Source: Gammaproteobacteria bacterium HGW-Gammaproteobacteria-11
GTDB taxonomy: Bacteria; Pseudomonadota; Gammaproteobacteria; Pseudomonadales; Pseudomonadaceae
Assembly: GCA_002840055.1 (NCBI GenBank)
Contig: PGZJ01000004.1
Coordinates: 1 to 64,000, forward strand
DNA: 64,000 bases
Direction of reading: 5' to 3'
The number at the start of each line of letters is the position of its first letter. Position 1 is the stretch's first letter. The notes beneath the pieces are model-generated. The model saw nothing but the letters and a program-made list of their open reading frames with translations, made no database searches and was not told where the DNA came from. Of this stretch, positions 9,756-19,846 are shown one piece after another. Both the position numbers and the translations under genes were made by a program.

Positions 9756-10439
9756 ATGAAGACGGAAAAGAAGGCGGTAGTTCTGCTGTCGGGCGGGCTG
9801 GACTCAGCCACAGTCCTGGCCATGGCACAGGCGCAGGGCTATCTCTGCCATACCTTGAGCTTCGATTATGGCCAGCGTCATCGCGCTGAGTTGTTGGCGG
9901 CAAAACGCCTGGCCGCGTATGCCGGCGTGCACGCACATAAGGTAATAGGGCTGGATCTGGATGGCATGGGCGGTTCAGCTCTTACTGATGAGCGTATCGC
10001 GGTACCGGAAACCCCGCAGGAGGGCATTCCGGTAACCTATGTGCCGGCACGCAATACCGTGTTTCTGGCGCTGGCCCTGGGCTGGGCCGAGGTGCTTGAT
10101 GCTCGGGAGATCTTCATTGGTGTCAATGCGGTGGATTATTCGGGGTATCCGGATTGCCGTCCGGCCTTCATTCATGCCTTTGAGCAGTTGGCCAACCTGG
10201 CAACCCGGGCCGGTGTAGAGGGGGAGGGATTTCGAATCCGCGCCCCGTTACAGGCTATGAGCAAGGCTCAGATCATTACTGAAGGCGTGCGTCTTGGCGT
10301 GGATTACAGTTTGACCGTGTCCTGCTATCAAGCTGATGCGGAGGGACGAGCCTGTGGTCGCTGTGACAGTTGTCGGCTCAGGTCGGCCGGCTTTGCAGCT
10401 GCCGGGGTGCCTGATCCAACGGCCTACGCAAGAGCATAG
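9756..10439 (+). CDS. queC: 7-cyano-7-deazaguanine synthase QueC
   Basis: QueC converts carboxydeazaguanine to preQ0 using ATP and ammonia. The 227-residue protein has the PP-loop [12 protein letters not shown] (8-19) and a C-terminal zinc site formed by a cysteine in VSCYQ and the CGRCDSC cluster. It follows queE in a two-gene unit. Confidence 0.97.
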   Translation: MKTEKKAVVLLSGGLDSATVLAMAQAQGYLCHTLSFDYGQRHRAELLAAKRLAAYAGVHAHKVIGLDLDGMGGSALTDERIAVPETPQEGIPVTYVPARNTVFLALALGWAEVLDAREIFIGVNAVDYSGYPDCRPAFIHAFEQLANLATRAGVEGEGFRIRAPLQAMSKAQIITEGVRLGVDYSLTVSCYQADAEGRACGRCDSCRLRSAGFAAAGVPDPTAYARA

Positions 10440-10463
10440 GTGGTAAAAAAGCCGAATTTTTTC

Positions 10464-10491
10464 TTGATTTTATCTGCCAAATCAGTACTAT
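10464..10491 (+). promoter_or_regulatory. sigma-70 promoter for tRNA-Lys
   Basis: TTGATT (10464-10469) and TACTAT (10486-10491) are separated by 16 bases. A GC-rich discriminator (GCGCGCG) follows, as in stable-RNA promoters under stringent control. The tRNA starts 12 bases after the -10 box. Confidence 0.65.
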
Positions 10492-10503
10492 AGCGCGCGT
10501 TCC

Positions 10504-10579
10504 GGGTCGTTAGCTCAGTTGGTAGAGCAGTTGGCTTTTAACCAATTGGTCGTAGGTTCGAATCCTACACGACCCACCA
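10504..10579 (+). tRNA. tRNA-Lys (anticodon TTT)
   Basis: A 76-base cloverleaf: acceptor GGGTCGT pairs with ACGACCC, the D-loop is AGCTCAGTTGGTAGAGC, the anticodon loop CTTTTAA gives TTT, and the T-arm is GTAGGTTCGAATCCTAC. The encoded CCA is present. Only one copy is seen here. Confidence 0.97.
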
Positions 10580-10703
10580 TTTTCCCCCGCTGTATCCGAT
10601 GCTCTTCCGCTCTGTTCGCTTCCTGGCCTTTTCCCCTGACTGATTTTGCCCGCGTAAGCCGTGCTATTATGCGCGCCTAGCGATAGTCACAGGACAACTG
10701 AGC

Positions 10704-11762
10704 ATGTCACAGATTCCAGAGCGTCTGCTGGTACAAGCCCATCTGGCTGCCAAGCAGGTTGCACCCCTGACCGAAACGGAACAGGCGGATTACAAAGCAC
10801 GCATTGCCAAGGCGCTGAAAGCGCATAATGCGGTACTGGTTGCCCATTACTATACCGACCCCTTGCTGCAGGCTCTGGCTGAAGAAACCGGTGGTATCGT
10901 CTCGGACTCATTGGAAATGGCGCGCTTCGGTCGTGATCATGCAGCCACTACGCTGGTGGTGGCCGGTGTGCGCTTCATGGGCGAGACAGCCAAGATCCTC
11001 AGTCCGGAAAAACGCGTGCTGATGCCCACGCTGGAGGCCACCTGCTCGCTGGATATCGGCTGTCCGATAGATGAGTTTTCCGCCTTTTGCGACCAGCACC
11101 CTGACCGCACCGTGGTGGTCTATGCCAATACCTCGGCGGCAGTCAAGGCGCGGGCGGACTGGGTTGTGACCTCAAGCTGTGCATTGCAGATTGTCGGGCA
11201 CCTGATGGACAAGGGCGAAAAGATTCTATGGGCACCCGACCAGCACCTGGGTAATTACATACAGCGCGAAACCGGTGCTGACATGCTGCTCTGGGAGGGC
11301 AGTTGTATTGTCCACGAGGAGTTCAAGGCAAAGGCCTTGCTTGATCTCAAGGCGGTCTACCCGGATGCGGCGATTCTGGTGCATCCCGAATCGCCACTGT
11401 CGGTCGTTGAGTTGGCCGATGTGGTTGGCTCGACCAGTCAATTGATCAAGGCAACCCAGACGCTGCCGAACAAGACCTTTATTGTGGCCACCGACCGCGG
11501 CATTTTCTACAAGATGCAGCAGGGCGCACCTGACCGACTACTGATCGAGGCGCCCACCGCAGGTAATGGCGCCACCTGTCGCAGTTGTGCTCATTGCCCA
11601 TGGATGGCCATGAATACGCTGCAGGCCATGCTGCACAGTCTGGAGATGGGCACCAACGAGATTCAGGTTGATGCCGGATTGATTCCGAAGGCCGTCCAGC
11701 CGCTTGAGCGGATGCTCGACTTTACCCGACAGGCCAGCCTCAGCGCGCGTGGTAACGCTTGA
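10704..11762 (+). CDS. nadA: Quinolinate synthase NadA
   Basis: NadA condenses iminoaspartate with dihydroxyacetone phosphate to quinolinate for NAD synthesis. The 352-residue protein has three pseudo-repeated domains and cysteines for its 4Fe-4S cluster in [20 protein letters not shown] and [10 protein letters not shown]. Its TGA stop abuts the stop of the convergent M48 protease gene with no spacer. Confidence 0.97.
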   Translation: MSQIPERLLVQAHLAAKQVAPLTETEQADYKARIAKALKAHNAVLVAHYYTDPLLQALAEETGGIVSDSLEMARFGRDHAATTLVVAGVRFMGETAKILSPEKRVLMPTLEATCSLDIGCPIDEFSAFCDQHPDRTVVVYANTSAAVKARADWVVTSSCALQIVGHLMDKGEKILWAPDQHLGNYIQRETGADMLLWEGSCIVHEEFKAKALLDLKAVYPDAAILVHPESPLSVVELADVVGSTSQLIKATQTLPNKTFIVATDRGIFYKMQQGAPDRLLIEAPTAGNGATCRSCAHCPWMAMNTLQAMLHSLEMGTNEIQVDAGLIPKAVQPLERMLDFTRQASLSARGNA

Positions 11763-13226
11763 TCAGAAACTCTTGAGCAGGGCTCTGTGGTTGCTCAGGT
11801 CTTGCATGCGGGTGTTGATCCGGGCGGCCTGAACGTAATCATTGCCTGCGCGATCAAGGGCCAGCCCCAATTGTTCTTCAGCCTGATCCAGATCACTGGT
11901 GAGCATGAAATATTCCGCCCTGGCCAGGTGCACGCCGAGTATGTTGCCGGCCAGGCCGCGAATCTCAGCGGCCAGATACCATATATCCGGATCATCAGCC
12001 CGCTGACGTGCCAACTGGTCGATGACCTGAGCCGACTGCGCGTGCTTGCCACTGCGCAAAAGCAGGTCTGCCTTGGCTTGCAGCAAGGGGAAATTGTCCG
12101 GATTGACCTGCAGACGAGACTCAATGCGGGCCAAGGCCTGATCCATGCGCCCAGCGCTGGCATCCAGTTCAGCCGCCGCCATGACCACCGGAACACTGTT
12201 GCCGCGAGCCTGCAGCAGCGGCTCAAGGACGCGACCGGCCTCTTCATACTGACCGGCGCGAATGAGGGCCAGGGTCAAGCCATAGCGGGCGGCGGCATGT
12301 TCGCCCTGATGCTCATCGAGCAGCAATCGGAAACGTTGTGCCGCCAAACCAGGGCTTTGCTCATGGTGCAACTGCACCCGGGCGCGCATCATCTGGTAGT
12401 CGATACTGTCGAGACGACCTTCGGCGGCCAGTTGTTCGGCGCGATTGCGTGAATCGGCAATACGCGATTGGTTGACCGGGTGAGTCAGCAGGAATTCAGG
12501 CGGCGTCTGACTGAAGCGGCTGATGCGTGCCAGCCGCTCAAACATGTCCGGCATGGCCCTGGGGTCATACCCGGCTTGCTGTAGATTAAGCAGGCCGACT
12601 CGGTCAGCCTCTTGTTCGTTTTGCCTGGAAAAACGCCGCTGTTCCTGTATGGCGGCAGCCTGGGTTGAGGCCAGGGCGGCAAAACCGGCGTCGCCACCCC
12701 CGGCCGCTGCCAGGATGACACTGGCCAGCATGGCGGTCATGACCGGGATACGCATGCGTTGTTGTTGTTCAAGGTTGCGGGCGAAGTGACGTTGCGATAG
12801 GTGAGCCAATTCATGCGCCATAACCGAAGCAAACTCGGCTTCGGTCTGGGCGTTCAGGAACAGCCCGCCATTGACTCCAATGACCCCGCCGGGCGCAGCG
12901 AAGGCATTCAACTGCGGGCTTTCTACTATGACAAAGGTCAGACGCCGATCGGTCAATTGGCTGGTTTCAGCCAAACTGTAGACATGGCTTTCAACATAGT
13001 CCTTGAGTAGCGGGTCATCCATGGTCCGCACGGCACCCCGCAGCATGGAGACCCAGGCGCGGCCAAGCTGATATTCCTGTTCCCGTGACATGATCGAGGC
13101 GCTGGTATCACCCAGGGAAGGCAGATTGAATTCGCTGCTGGCCATGGATTGTGGCAGCGGGCCTAGGCTGCCACCCAGTATCAAGACCGGAACAAGGGTA
13201 CGAACAAGCTGTTTTCTGAAATGCAT
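11763..13226 (-). CDS. Periplasmic M48 metalloprotease with TPR domain (BepA-like)
   Basis: This 487-residue protein resembles BepA, the E. coli periplasmic protease/chaperone that assists or degrades LptD and other outer-membrane proteins. A signal peptide (about 1-30) is followed by an M48 catalytic domain with the zinc motif HELAH (H138, H142) and the third ligand in NEQEADRVG (about 205). A tetratricopeptide region fills about 280-480. It lies divergent from the TusA-family gene, and the order nadA, M48, TusA-like matches P. aeruginosa PA1004-PA1006 as I recall it. Confidence 0.9.
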   Translation of the reverse strand: MHFRKQLVRTLVPVLILGGSLGPLPQSMASSEFNLPSLGDTSASIMSREQEYQLGRAWVSMLRGAVRTMDDPLLKDYVESHVYSLAETSQLTDRRLTFVIVESPQLNAFAAPGGVIGVNGGLFLNAQTEAEFASVMAHELAHLSQRHFARNLEQQQRMRIPVMTAMLASVILAAAGGGDAGFAALASTQAAAIQEQRRFSRQNEQEADRVGLLNLQQAGYDPRAMPDMFERLARISRFSQTPPEFLLTHPVNQSRIADSRNRAEQLAAEGRLDSIDYQMMRARVQLHHEQSPGLAAQRFRLLLDEHQGEHAAARYGLTLALIRAGQYEEAGRVLEPLLQARGNSVPVVMAAAELDASAGRMDQALARIESRLQVNPDNFPLLQAKADLLLRSGKHAQSAQVIDQLARQRADDPDIWYLAAEIRGLAGNILGVHLARAEYFMLTSDLDQAEEQLGLALDRAGNDYVQAARINTRMQDLSNHRALLKSF

Positions 13227-13312
13227 GGCTAACCTTTAACTGCGTGGATTCGCTTGTCTGGCCCTGACCTGGCGACGCTATACTGTAGCACCTAAGAGCC
13301 TGGAGCCAGAGA

Positions 13313-13561
13313 ATGTCCGATCTATCCGAAACGCTGCATGTTGATCATACTCTCGATGCTCGGGAGTTGACCTGCCCGCTGCCATTGCTCAAGGCCAAGC
13401 AGGCGCTCAATACGCTGATGGTCGGGCAAATATTGCATATCATGGCTACCGACGCTGGGTCGCAACGCGATTTTCAGCGTTTTGCCGAGTTGTCCGGGCA
13501 TCAATTACTGGCAACTGATATCTTGGACGGCGAATTTCATTATTGGTTGCGTAAGTCGTGA
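13313..13561 (+). CDS. TusA-family sulfur-carrier protein
   Basis: An 82-residue two-layer alpha/beta protein with the family motif LTCPLPLLKAKQAL; C21 would carry the persulfide. TusA proteins relay sulfur for thiolation or molybdenum-cofactor chemistry. The P. aeruginosa gene in this position (PA1006) is reported to be persulfidated and needed for molybdenum homeostasis, so that role is more likely than tRNA thiolation. The stop overlaps the start of the next gene by 4 bases. Confidence 0.9.
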   Translation: MSDLSETLHVDHTLDARELTCPLPLLKAKQALNTLMVGQILHIMATDAGSQRDFQRFAELSGHQLLATDILDGEFHYWLRKS

Positions 13562-14670
13562 GATCAAAAGGCATGTTGAGGATTTTTCAGGGCTGGGTGC
13601 AGCGTTATTTTTCCGATGAGGAAGCGGTGGTGCTGGCCGTGGTGCTGGCGCTGGGCTTTGCTATCATCATCAGTTTTGGCGGCAAGCTGGCCCCGCTGCT
13701 GACCGGGTTGGTGGTTGCCTATCTGCTGCAGGGCATGGTTGCCCTGTTGCGGCGCTGGCATGTACCCCACGGGATTGCCGTATGGGTGGTGTTCTTGTTG
13801 TTCATTGGTGCCCTGGCCGCCTTGCTGGGTGTTGTCCTGCCCTTGGTCTGGAAACAAATAATCAATCTGTTCAACGAGCTGCCGCGCATGCTGACTGAGT
13901 GGCAAGTGCAGTTGGCACATTTGCCAGAGCAGTACCCGGCTTTTATCTCTGAAGGGCAGATTGAGCGTGTCATGCTCTCGGTGAATACCGAGCTGGGTCA
14001 GTTCGGCCAATGGTTGCTCTCCCAGTCACTGGCCAGCCTACCGATGTTGTTGACCATTCTGGTTTACCTGGTACTGGTGCCGATTCTGGTGTTCTTCTTT
14101 CTGATGGATAGCCAGAAGATCAGTGGTTGGATCGTCGGTCATCTGCCCAATGAGCGGCGTCTGATGACCGAAGTCTGGACTGAAATGAACCAGCAGATTG
14201 CCAATTACATACGCGGCAAGGTTGCCGAGATCCTGATTGTCGGCGCGGTTACCTACATTTGCTTTGCGGTGTTGGGCGTGAATTATGCCGCCTTGCTTGC
14301 CGTGTTGGTGGGCCTGTCGGTCCTGGTGCCCTATATAGGCGCTGCGGTAGCTACCATCCCGGTGGCGCTGATTGGGGTGTTTCAGTGGGGATTTGGTAAC
14401 GAGTTCATGGTGCTGATGATCGTTTATGCGGTAATTCAGGCACTGGATGGCAATGTGCTGGTGCCTATCCTGTTTTCCGAAGCGGTCAACCTGCATCCGG
14501 TTGCCATTATTGCCGCTGTACTGATATTCGGTGGTTTATGGGGGTTCTGGGGGGTATTTTTTGCCATTCCGCTGGCCACCCTGTTCAAGGCGGTGCTGTA
14601 TGCCTGGCCCCGAGGGCTGGAGGCCGTCCAGGAGACGGCCCAGCAACAGGTGGTGATCACGGCTGAGTAA
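13558..14670 (+). CDS. AI-2E/PerM-family membrane permease
   Basis: A 370-residue inner-membrane protein of the PerM/YdiK/TqsA family. Hydrophobic segments lie near 20-45, 50-70, 75-100, 160-185 (SLPMLLTILVYLVLVPILVF), 225-265, 270-310 and 320-350. A GTG start overlapping the TusA-like stop is used; an ATG five codons later is possible. The substrate is not known for this branch; some relatives export quorum signals or exchange ions. It ends exactly where the convergent bcp gene ends. Confidence 0.85.
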   Translation: MRSKGMLRIFQGWVQRYFSDEEAVVLAVVLALGFAIIISFGGKLAPLLTGLVVAYLLQGMVALLRRWHVPHGIAVWVVFLLFIGALAALLGVVLPLVWKQIINLFNELPRMLTEWQVQLAHLPEQYPAFISEGQIERVMLSVNTELGQFGQWLLSQSLASLPMLLTILVYLVLVPILVFFFLMDSQKISGWIVGHLPNERRLMTEVWTEMNQQIANYIRGKVAEILIVGAVTYICFAVLGVNYAALLAVLVGLSVLVPYIGAAVATIPVALIGVFQWGFGNEFMVLMIVYAVIQALDGNVLVPILFSEAVNLHPVAIIAAVLIFGGLWGFWGVFFAIPLATLFKAVLYAWPRGLEAVQETAQQQVVITAE

Positions 14671-14678
14671 TCAGCCGT
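14659..14678. terminator. shared hairpin across two abutting stop codons
   Basis: ACGGCTGA-GTAA-TCAGCCGT is an 8-bp perfect stem whose arms contain the stop codons of the permease (TAA at 14668-14670) and of bcp (TCA at 14671-14673). It could end transcription in both directions, but there is no U-tract. Confidence 0.4.
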
Positions 14679-15141
14679 TGAGTTCCTGTGCCGCCTTGAG
14701 CACCTCGGCGGCATGGCCCTTGACTTTGACCTTGCGCCATTCGCGACGTACGACACCTTTGGCATCGATCAGAAAAGTACTTCTTTCAATGCCCATGTAT
14801 TCCTTGCCATACAGCATCTTTTTCTGGATGACGCCGAACAGTTGGCAAAGGTGCTCATCGGGATCACTGATCAGCTCAAACGGAAATTGCTGTTTGCTGC
14901 GGAAGTTTTCATGGGTGCGCAAGCTGTCCTTGGAAATCCCGAAAATGAGCGTATTGGCTGCAGCAAAGTCCGGGTGCAGATCACGAAAGTCCTGACCTTC
15001 AGTGGTGCAACCGGGGGTATTGTCCTTGGGGTAGAAGTAGATCACCACTTGCTTGCCAAGCAGGTCCGCCGGGCAGAGTGTTTGATTGCTGGTTGCATTC
15101 GCGCTGAAATCGGGAAGGGATTGTCCGGTAGTCAGGGTCAT
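14671..15141 (-). CDS. bcp: Thioredoxin-dependent peroxiredoxin Bcp/PrxQ
   Basis: Bcp (156 residues) reduces peroxides in the cytoplasm. The peroxidatic cysteine is C45 in KDNTPGCTTEG. The resolving cysteine found five residues later in E. coli Bcp is absent (Q50), so this is a one-cysteine type or uses a distant cysteine. gcvR lies 11 bases upstream on the same strand, so the two are probably cotranscribed. Confidence 0.94.
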   Translation of the reverse strand: MTLTTGQSLPDFSANATSNQTLCPADLLGKQVVIYFYPKDNTPGCTTEGQDFRDLHPDFAAANTLIFGISKDSLRTHENFRSKQQFPFELISDPDEHLCQLFGVIQKKMLYGKEYMGIERSTFLIDAKGVVRREWRKVKVKGHAAEVLKAAQELNG

Positions 15142-15152
15142 GGTTTTACCTC

Positions 15153-15710
15153 TCAGTGCATGGGGCGCCAGGGTTCGATAACCGCATCCAGATTGAGCTC
15201 ATCACAAAAATCCAGAAACTGTTCACGCAGCCAGCTCAGTTGGGTGCGGGCAGGAATGGCGATGGTCAAGGTCATGTTGAGCATCGCGGTACCGGTATGC
15301 TGGGCCATGTAAGTGAAGCTGTAGAGCTCTTCGATGTCGATCTCGAGCTGCTGGAAAAAAGTGCAGAGTTCGGCACAGAGTTCCGGCCGCTGTGCGGCGG
15401 TGACAAACACGTTGTAGGGCAGCGCCTGGGGGCGCTCCTCAAGACTTTTACTGCGACTCATGGACAGTGACAGATGCTCACGCTTGGCCACGGTTTGCAT
15501 CAGACTTTCCAGGCGCGCCAGCGCATCCCAATTGCCGCTGACCTGCAGCAACAGTGAGGTGCAGGTGCCATGGCGACTCATGCGGCTGCTGACGATCAGG
15601 CAGCGCTGTTCAAGACACAGACGGGTAAGCGTGGTGACCATGCTGGTGGTCTGGGTGCCCAGGGCATTGATGACCAGAAACTGATCCCGGGTGGCGATGA
15701 CTGTAGACAT
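15153..15710 (-). CDS. gcvR: Glycine cleavage regulator GcvR (tandem ACT domains)
   Basis: A 185-residue protein with two ACT domains (about 8-85 and 95-175), matching GcvR, which binds the activator GcvA when glycine is low. The N-terminal [20 protein letters not shown] is typical of this group. It is divergent from dapA and directly upstream of bcp, as in other Pseudomonas. Confidence 0.85.
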   Translation of the reverse strand: MSTVIATRDQFLVINALGTQTTSMVTTLTRLCLEQRCLIVSSRMSRHGTCTSLLLQVSGNWDALARLESLMQTVAKREHLSLSMSRSKSLEERPQALPYNVFVTAAQRPELCAELCTFFQQLEIDIEELYSFTYMAQHTGTAMLNMTLTIAIPARTQLSWLREQFLDFCDELNLDAVIEPWRPMH

Positions 15711-15939
15711 GTTGCTCCTTGGCTGGAAAGCGGTACGGAGTTGCAGAAAAGCACCGCTGCGGCCTGCATATTGTGGCTGTCTCAGGCTATGGGTTCAACC
15801 GTCTTGTGGTCGTCATCATGGCCCCCTTGGCAGTCAATCCGAAAAGCCTTGGCAGATGTTGAATTCTTTGGCGCTTCCCTTGTGCTGGCAGCGGGTCGAA
15901 AGTACCATTGCGGGTCAATGTTTCAAGTGGAGCAGTTGC

Positions 15940-16815
15940 ATGATTTCAGGCAGCCTGGTGGCGCTGGTAACACCCATGGATTCTCGTGGAGGCCTTGACT
16001 GGCAGGCGCTTGAGCACCTGATCGACTTTCATTTGAACAAAGGCACCGATGGCATCGTTGCCGTGGGTACCACGGGCGAGTCGGCTACGCTCGATATGAA
16101 CGAACACAAGGAAGCCATCCGCCGGGTGGTTGATCAGGTTGCAGGGCGTATCCCGGTGATTGCCGGTACCGGCGCCAATTCAACCCGTGAAGCAGTCGAG
16201 CTGACCGAGGCTGCCCGCAGTGTGGGTGCGGATGCCTGTCTACTGGTCACGCCCTATTACAACAAGCCCACCCAGGAGGGCTTGTATCAGCACTATCGCT
16301 ATATTGCCGAAGCTGTAGCCATTCCGCAGATTCTCTACAACGTACCGGGTCGTACAGCCTGTGACCTGTTGCCCGAGACCGTTGAGCGTCTGGCTGGCAT
16401 CAGCAATATCGTCGGTATCAAGGAAGCCACGGGCGACCTGCAACGTGCACGTGAACTGATCGAGCGGGTTGGTGATCGTATGGCCGTCTACTCCGGTGAT
16501 GACCCGACTGCCGTAGAGCTGATTCTCATGGGCGGCAAGGGCAACATCTCAGTCACTGCCAACGTTGCACCACAGGCCATGCATGATCTTTGCAACGCAG
16601 CACTGCGGGGCGACGCTGACCTTGCCCGGCGCATCAACGAATCATTGATGCCGCTGCACAAGGCGCTCTTTATCGAGTCAAACCCCATTCCGGTCAAATG
16701 GGCGCTGCAGGAAATGGGTTTGATAGGCGATGGCATGCGCCTGCCTTTGACCCCCCTGAGCGCACGTTGCCACGAGACTGTCCGGCAGGCGCTGCAGCAA
16801 TGCGGTTTACTGTGA
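15940..16815 (+). CDS. dapA: 4-hydroxy-tetrahydrodipicolinate synthase DapA
   Basis: DapA condenses pyruvate with aspartate semialdehyde, the first committed step to lysine and diaminopimelate. The start giving [13 protein letters not shown] is chosen (291 residues, preceded by GTGGAG); the longer open frame upstream has no family sequence. Catalytic residues are visible: T44-T45 (GTTGES), Y133, R138 (YNVPGRT) and Schiff-base K161 (GIKEATGD). bamC follows 35 bases on, a common gammaproteobacterial arrangement. Confidence 0.97.
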   Translation: MISGSLVALVTPMDSRGGLDWQALEHLIDFHLNKGTDGIVAVGTTGESATLDMNEHKEAIRRVVDQVAGRIPVIAGTGANSTREAVELTEAARSVGADACLLVTPYYNKPTQEGLYQHYRYIAEAVAIPQILYNVPGRTACDLLPETVERLAGISNIVGIKEATGDLQRARELIERVGDRMAVYSGDDPTAVELILMGGKGNISVTANVAPQAMHDLCNAALRGDADLARRINESLMPLHKALFIESNPIPVKWALQEMGLIGDGMRLPLTPLSARCHETVRQALQQCGLL

Positions 16816-16850
16816 CTGGATCTGGTCCTTACCTAATCAAGGAAATACTT

Positions 16851-17957
16851 ATGAAGCCTGTACTCGGTGCGCTGACGGTGGTCGTAATTGGCAGCCTGAG
16901 CGGTTGTGGATATATCTTCGGCGATAGTGGTTACTTCCGCGATCGGGGTTCTGATTATCAACAGTCGGTGATCGAGCCGCGCATGGCTGTACCGCAGGAG
17001 ATTGAGAGCAAGCCGCTGGGTGATCTGTTGCCGGTACCCGGTCAGGTTGCGGTGGTCGATGAGCCGGGCAAGTTTGAAGTGCCGCGTCCTCAGACCCTGT
17101 CCATCGCTGCCAGTGGCGTCGAGTTTTCCTTGCAGCAGAATGGTGCAGTCCGCTGGGTTCAGGCGCAACGCTCACAAGCCGAAACCTGGCCTCAGGTACG
17201 CCAGTTTTTTGCCGATTATCAGGTTCCGGTAGTCAGCGAATCACCTAGCCTGGGTGAATTGCAGACAGGTTGGCTAGCCTTTGATGATCAGTCCGATAAT
17301 CCCTTGTTGCGTCGGATTCTGCCTGCGGTTGGACAGGGGCGACGAGTGGATGGACAGGAGCAGCGTTTTCGCGTTCGCGTTGAGCCTGGCGTTCAGTCAG
17401 GCAGTAGTGAGATTTTTGTCCTGCATATGGATCGCAGCAAGGGTGGCAGTCGCACGGAGTGGCCCGACAGCTCGGATAACGCCAATCTTGAACGTGCAGT
17501 ACTGGCGGAAATGGAGAGCTACCTCAGCCTCAGCCGCACTGGTGACAGTGCCTCGCTGGTCGCTCAGCGTATCAGCTCGGCGCAACGTGCAACGCTGGGT
17601 GTGGATGGTGCCGGTAATCCGTTGTTGAATGTGCCTGCTGATTTCAACCGCGCCTGGACGGCGGTCGGTCAGGCGCTGGCGGATGCTGACATTCTGGTCA
17701 CTGACTTGAATCGCAGTGTGGGTGTGTACTATGTCGATCTGGCGCAAAGTGCCCGCGAGAGCCAGGAAAAACCCGGCTTCTTCTCACGTCTCTTTGGCCG
17801 CGGCGAGACTGAAACTGATGAACAACAGCGCTTACAGGTCCGTTTGACTTCCTTTGGTGACGCTGTGCAGGTAACGGTACAGAAAGATATTGATACCGCT
17901 GCCGGGTCAGCTGAGGCACGCAGCCTGCTCGAGCGGATCAGAGCCAGTCTGGATTGA
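16851..17957 (+). CDS. bamC: Outer-membrane assembly lipoprotein BamC
   Basis: BamC is an accessory lipoprotein of the BAM complex that inserts beta-barrel proteins. The start giving MKPVLGALTVVVIGSLSGCG is preceded by AAGGA at 16839. The lipobox cysteine is C19, followed by an unstructured segment that in E. coli contacts BamD, then two helix-grip domains (about 100-215 and 250-368). Total length is 368 residues. It lies between dapA and purC. Confidence 0.93.
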   Translation: MKPVLGALTVVVIGSLSGCGYIFGDSGYFRDRGSDYQQSVIEPRMAVPQEIESKPLGDLLPVPGQVAVVDEPGKFEVPRPQTLSIAASGVEFSLQQNGAVRWVQAQRSQAETWPQVRQFFADYQVPVVSESPSLGELQTGWLAFDDQSDNPLLRRILPAVGQGRRVDGQEQRFRVRVEPGVQSGSSEIFVLHMDRSKGGSRTEWPDSSDNANLERAVLAEMESYLSLSRTGDSASLVAQRISSAQRATLGVDGAGNPLLNVPADFNRAWTAVGQALADADILVTDLNRSVGVYYVDLAQSARESQEKPGFFSRLFGRGETETDEQQRLQVRLTSFGDAVQVTVQKDIDTAAGSAEARSLLERIRASLD

Positions 17958-17974
17958 GCAAGGCACTTCAGTGC

Positions 17975-18784
17975 ATGCGCTATTGCTCGCTGGGTAGTGG
18001 CAGTCGTGGTAATGCCACGGTCGTTGAGTACGGCACAACGCGGCTGTTGATCGACTGTGGCTTCAGCCTCAAGGCTACTGAGCAGCGTTTGGCAATAGCC
18101 GGCCTGAGCCCTCGGCAACTGACGGCGATTCTGGTCACCCACGAACATGCAGACCATGTGCAGGGGGTTGAGCGTCTGGCCAGGCGTTACCAATTGCCGG
18201 TCTACATGACAGCCGGGACTCGGCGCGCCATGGGCAGTGTTGATCTGGCCTTTGAACGGATTGAGCTGGACTGCCCTTTGCGCATTGGTGAACTTGATGT
18301 TTTACCTGTGGCGGTGCCACATGATGCCAATGAGCCCTGCCAGTTTGTATTTGACAGTGGCCAACAGCGCTTTGGCATTCTTACCGACACCGGTGCCATT
18401 ACGCCTTGGATTGTCGAGTCCTATGGCGAGCTGGACGGTCTTTTTCTCGAGGCCAACTATGATCCAGAGATGCTCGCCAATGGACCTTACCCGCCTTCCC
18501 TGCGCGCGCGGGTGGGGGGTGATTTGGGTCACCTGAGCAATCAGCAGTCCGCCGCTCTGCTGGAAAAGCTGAACCTGAATCGCTTGCGGCATGTGGCCAT
18601 AGCCCATATCAGCGAGAAGAACAATCGACCGGATTTGGCCCTGGGTGCACTCCAGCAGGCCATGAATGGTTGGCACGGCGAGCTGCTGCTGGCCGAACAG
18701 AATCAAGGGTTGCCCTGGCAGACCATTGCCGGACCAGACAACCTGACAGATCATCACCCTATTGCCCAGAGCGGGAGCCGATAA
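17975..18784 (+). CDS. MBL-fold metallohydrolase (YycJ/WalJ-like)
   Basis: A 269-residue metallo-beta-lactamase-fold hydrolase. The dinuclear metal motif is THEHADH (H56, H58, D60, H61), preceded by [13 protein letters not shown] typical of the YycJ subgroup. The ATG at 17975 is preferred; a TTG at 17954 overlapping the bamC stop is an alternative. Its stop overlaps the purC start by one base, so it is coupled to purC. The substrate is unknown; relatives act on nucleic acids. Confidence 0.85.
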   Translation: MRYCSLGSGSRGNATVVEYGTTRLLIDCGFSLKATEQRLAIAGLSPRQLTAILVTHEHADHVQGVERLARRYQLPVYMTAGTRRAMGSVDLAFERIELDCPLRIGELDVLPVAVPHDANEPCQFVFDSGQQRFGILTDTGAITPWIVESYGELDGLFLEANYDPEMLANGPYPPSLRARVGGDLGHLSNQQSAALLEKLNLNRLRHVAIAHISEKNNRPDLALGALQQAMNGWHGELLLAEQNQGLPWQTIAGPDNLTDHHPIAQSGSR

Positions 18785-19497
18785 TGGAAAAACGTACTGA
18801 ACTATACCGTGGCAAGGCCAAATCGGTCTTCACCACCGACGATCCAGATCGCCTGGTCCTGCTGTTTCGCAATGATACTTCGGCCTTTGACGGCAAGAAG
18901 ATCGAGCAGCTTGAACGCAAGGGTATGGTCAATAACCGCTTCAATGCCTTCATCATGCAAAAGCTTGAAGAAGCTGGCATTCCCACCCAGTTCGACAGCC
19001 TCTTGTCAGACACCGAATGCCTGGTCAAGAAGCTTGATATGGTCCCGGTAGAGTGTGTGGTGCGCAACTATGCTGCCGGCAGTCTGGTCAAGCGACTGGG
19101 TGTGGAGGAGGGCATGGCCCTGGTGCCGCCGACCTTTGAACTCTTTCTCAAAGACGATGCCAAGGGCGACCCCTTTATCAATGCCTCGCATGTTGTGACC
19201 TTCGGTTGGGCGACGGCTGAGCAACTGGCGCGCATGCAGGAACTGACCCTCCAGGTCAACGGCATCCTCAAGCAGCTGTTTGATCAGGCGGGCCTGCTGC
19301 TGGTGGATTTCAAACTGGAATTCGGCCTGTTCAAGGGCCAGATCGTACTGGGCGACGAATTCAGCCCGGACGGCTGCCGCCTGTGGGACAAGGAAACCCG
19401 CAAGAAAATGGACAAGGACCGTTTCCGTCAAGGCCTGGGTGGCGTTATCGAAGCCTACGAAGAAGTCGCCCAGCGCCTCGGTGTACCCCTCAGTTAA
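18784..19497 (+). CDS. purC: SAICAR synthetase PurC
   Basis: PurC joins aspartate to CAIR in purine synthesis. The 237-residue protein starts [16 protein letters not shown] and contains the ATP-grasp features [12 protein letters not shown], the CAIR-binding [12 protein letters not shown], and DFKLEFGLF. Start and stop fit the family exactly. It overlaps the preceding MBL gene by one base. Confidence 0.97.
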   Translation: MEKRTELYRGKAKSVFTTDDPDRLVLLFRNDTSAFDGKKIEQLERKGMVNNRFNAFIMQKLEEAGIPTQFDSLLSDTECLVKKLDMVPVECVVRNYAAGSLVKRLGVEEGMALVPPTFELFLKDDAKGDPFINASHVVTFGWATAEQLARMQELTLQVNGILKQLFDQAGLLLVDFKLEFGLFKGQIVLGDEFSPDGCRLWDKETRKKMDKDRFRQGLGGVIEAYEEVAQRLGVPLS

Positions 19498-19524
19498 AGC
19501 CTTCCGCAGCCATAGCCAAACTGC

Positions 19525-19530
19525 TATGAT
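19525..19530 (+). promoter_or_regulatory. -10 box for tRNA-Ser
   Basis: TATGAT followed by the GC discriminator GCGCGCC lies 13 bases before the tRNA. The matching -35 position (19502-19507, TTCCGC) is poor, so the promoter is only partly supported. Confidence 0.45.
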
Positions 19531-19543
19531 GCGCGCCGACTTA

Positions 19544-19633
19544 GGAGAGTTGCCGGAGTGGTCGAACGGGACGGATTCGAAATCCGTTGTACGGGCAACC
19601 GTACCCAGGGTTCGAATCCCTGACTCTCCGCCA
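19544..19633 (+). tRNA. tRNA-Ser (anticodon CGA)
   Basis: A 90-base class II tRNA with acceptor GGAGAGT/ACTCTCC, a long variable arm (TGTACGGGCAACCGTACC), anticodon loop TTCGAAA giving CGA, and encoded CCA. Its last 17 bases are repeated at 25043-25059 and serve as the integration site of the island that follows. The tRNA remains intact. Confidence 0.97.
19617..19633 (+). repeat. attL-type repeat within tRNA-Ser
   Basis: TCCCTGACTCTCCGCCA is the 3' end of tRNA-Ser and is repeated exactly at 25043-25059. Integrases of this family commonly target tRNA 3' ends, which leave the tRNA functional. Confidence 0.85.
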
Positions 19634-19846
19634 TTTTTAAGAAAGCCTTATAATTCAAGTAGATAAATGTCTTTTGGTAAGCTAGTTTTACCTAGAAAAT
19701 TTACCTAATTTGTAGCTAGGGCTTTCTGAGATTGTCGGGCAAGGTTTCTATAAAGACAGTGGGTTGAAGCTGGCTAAGGATCTGGATCTAAGCTACCCTC
19801 GGTTGGTGGGGTTAGGGTTGTTGTTTCAATAATCAGAGGATGATTT

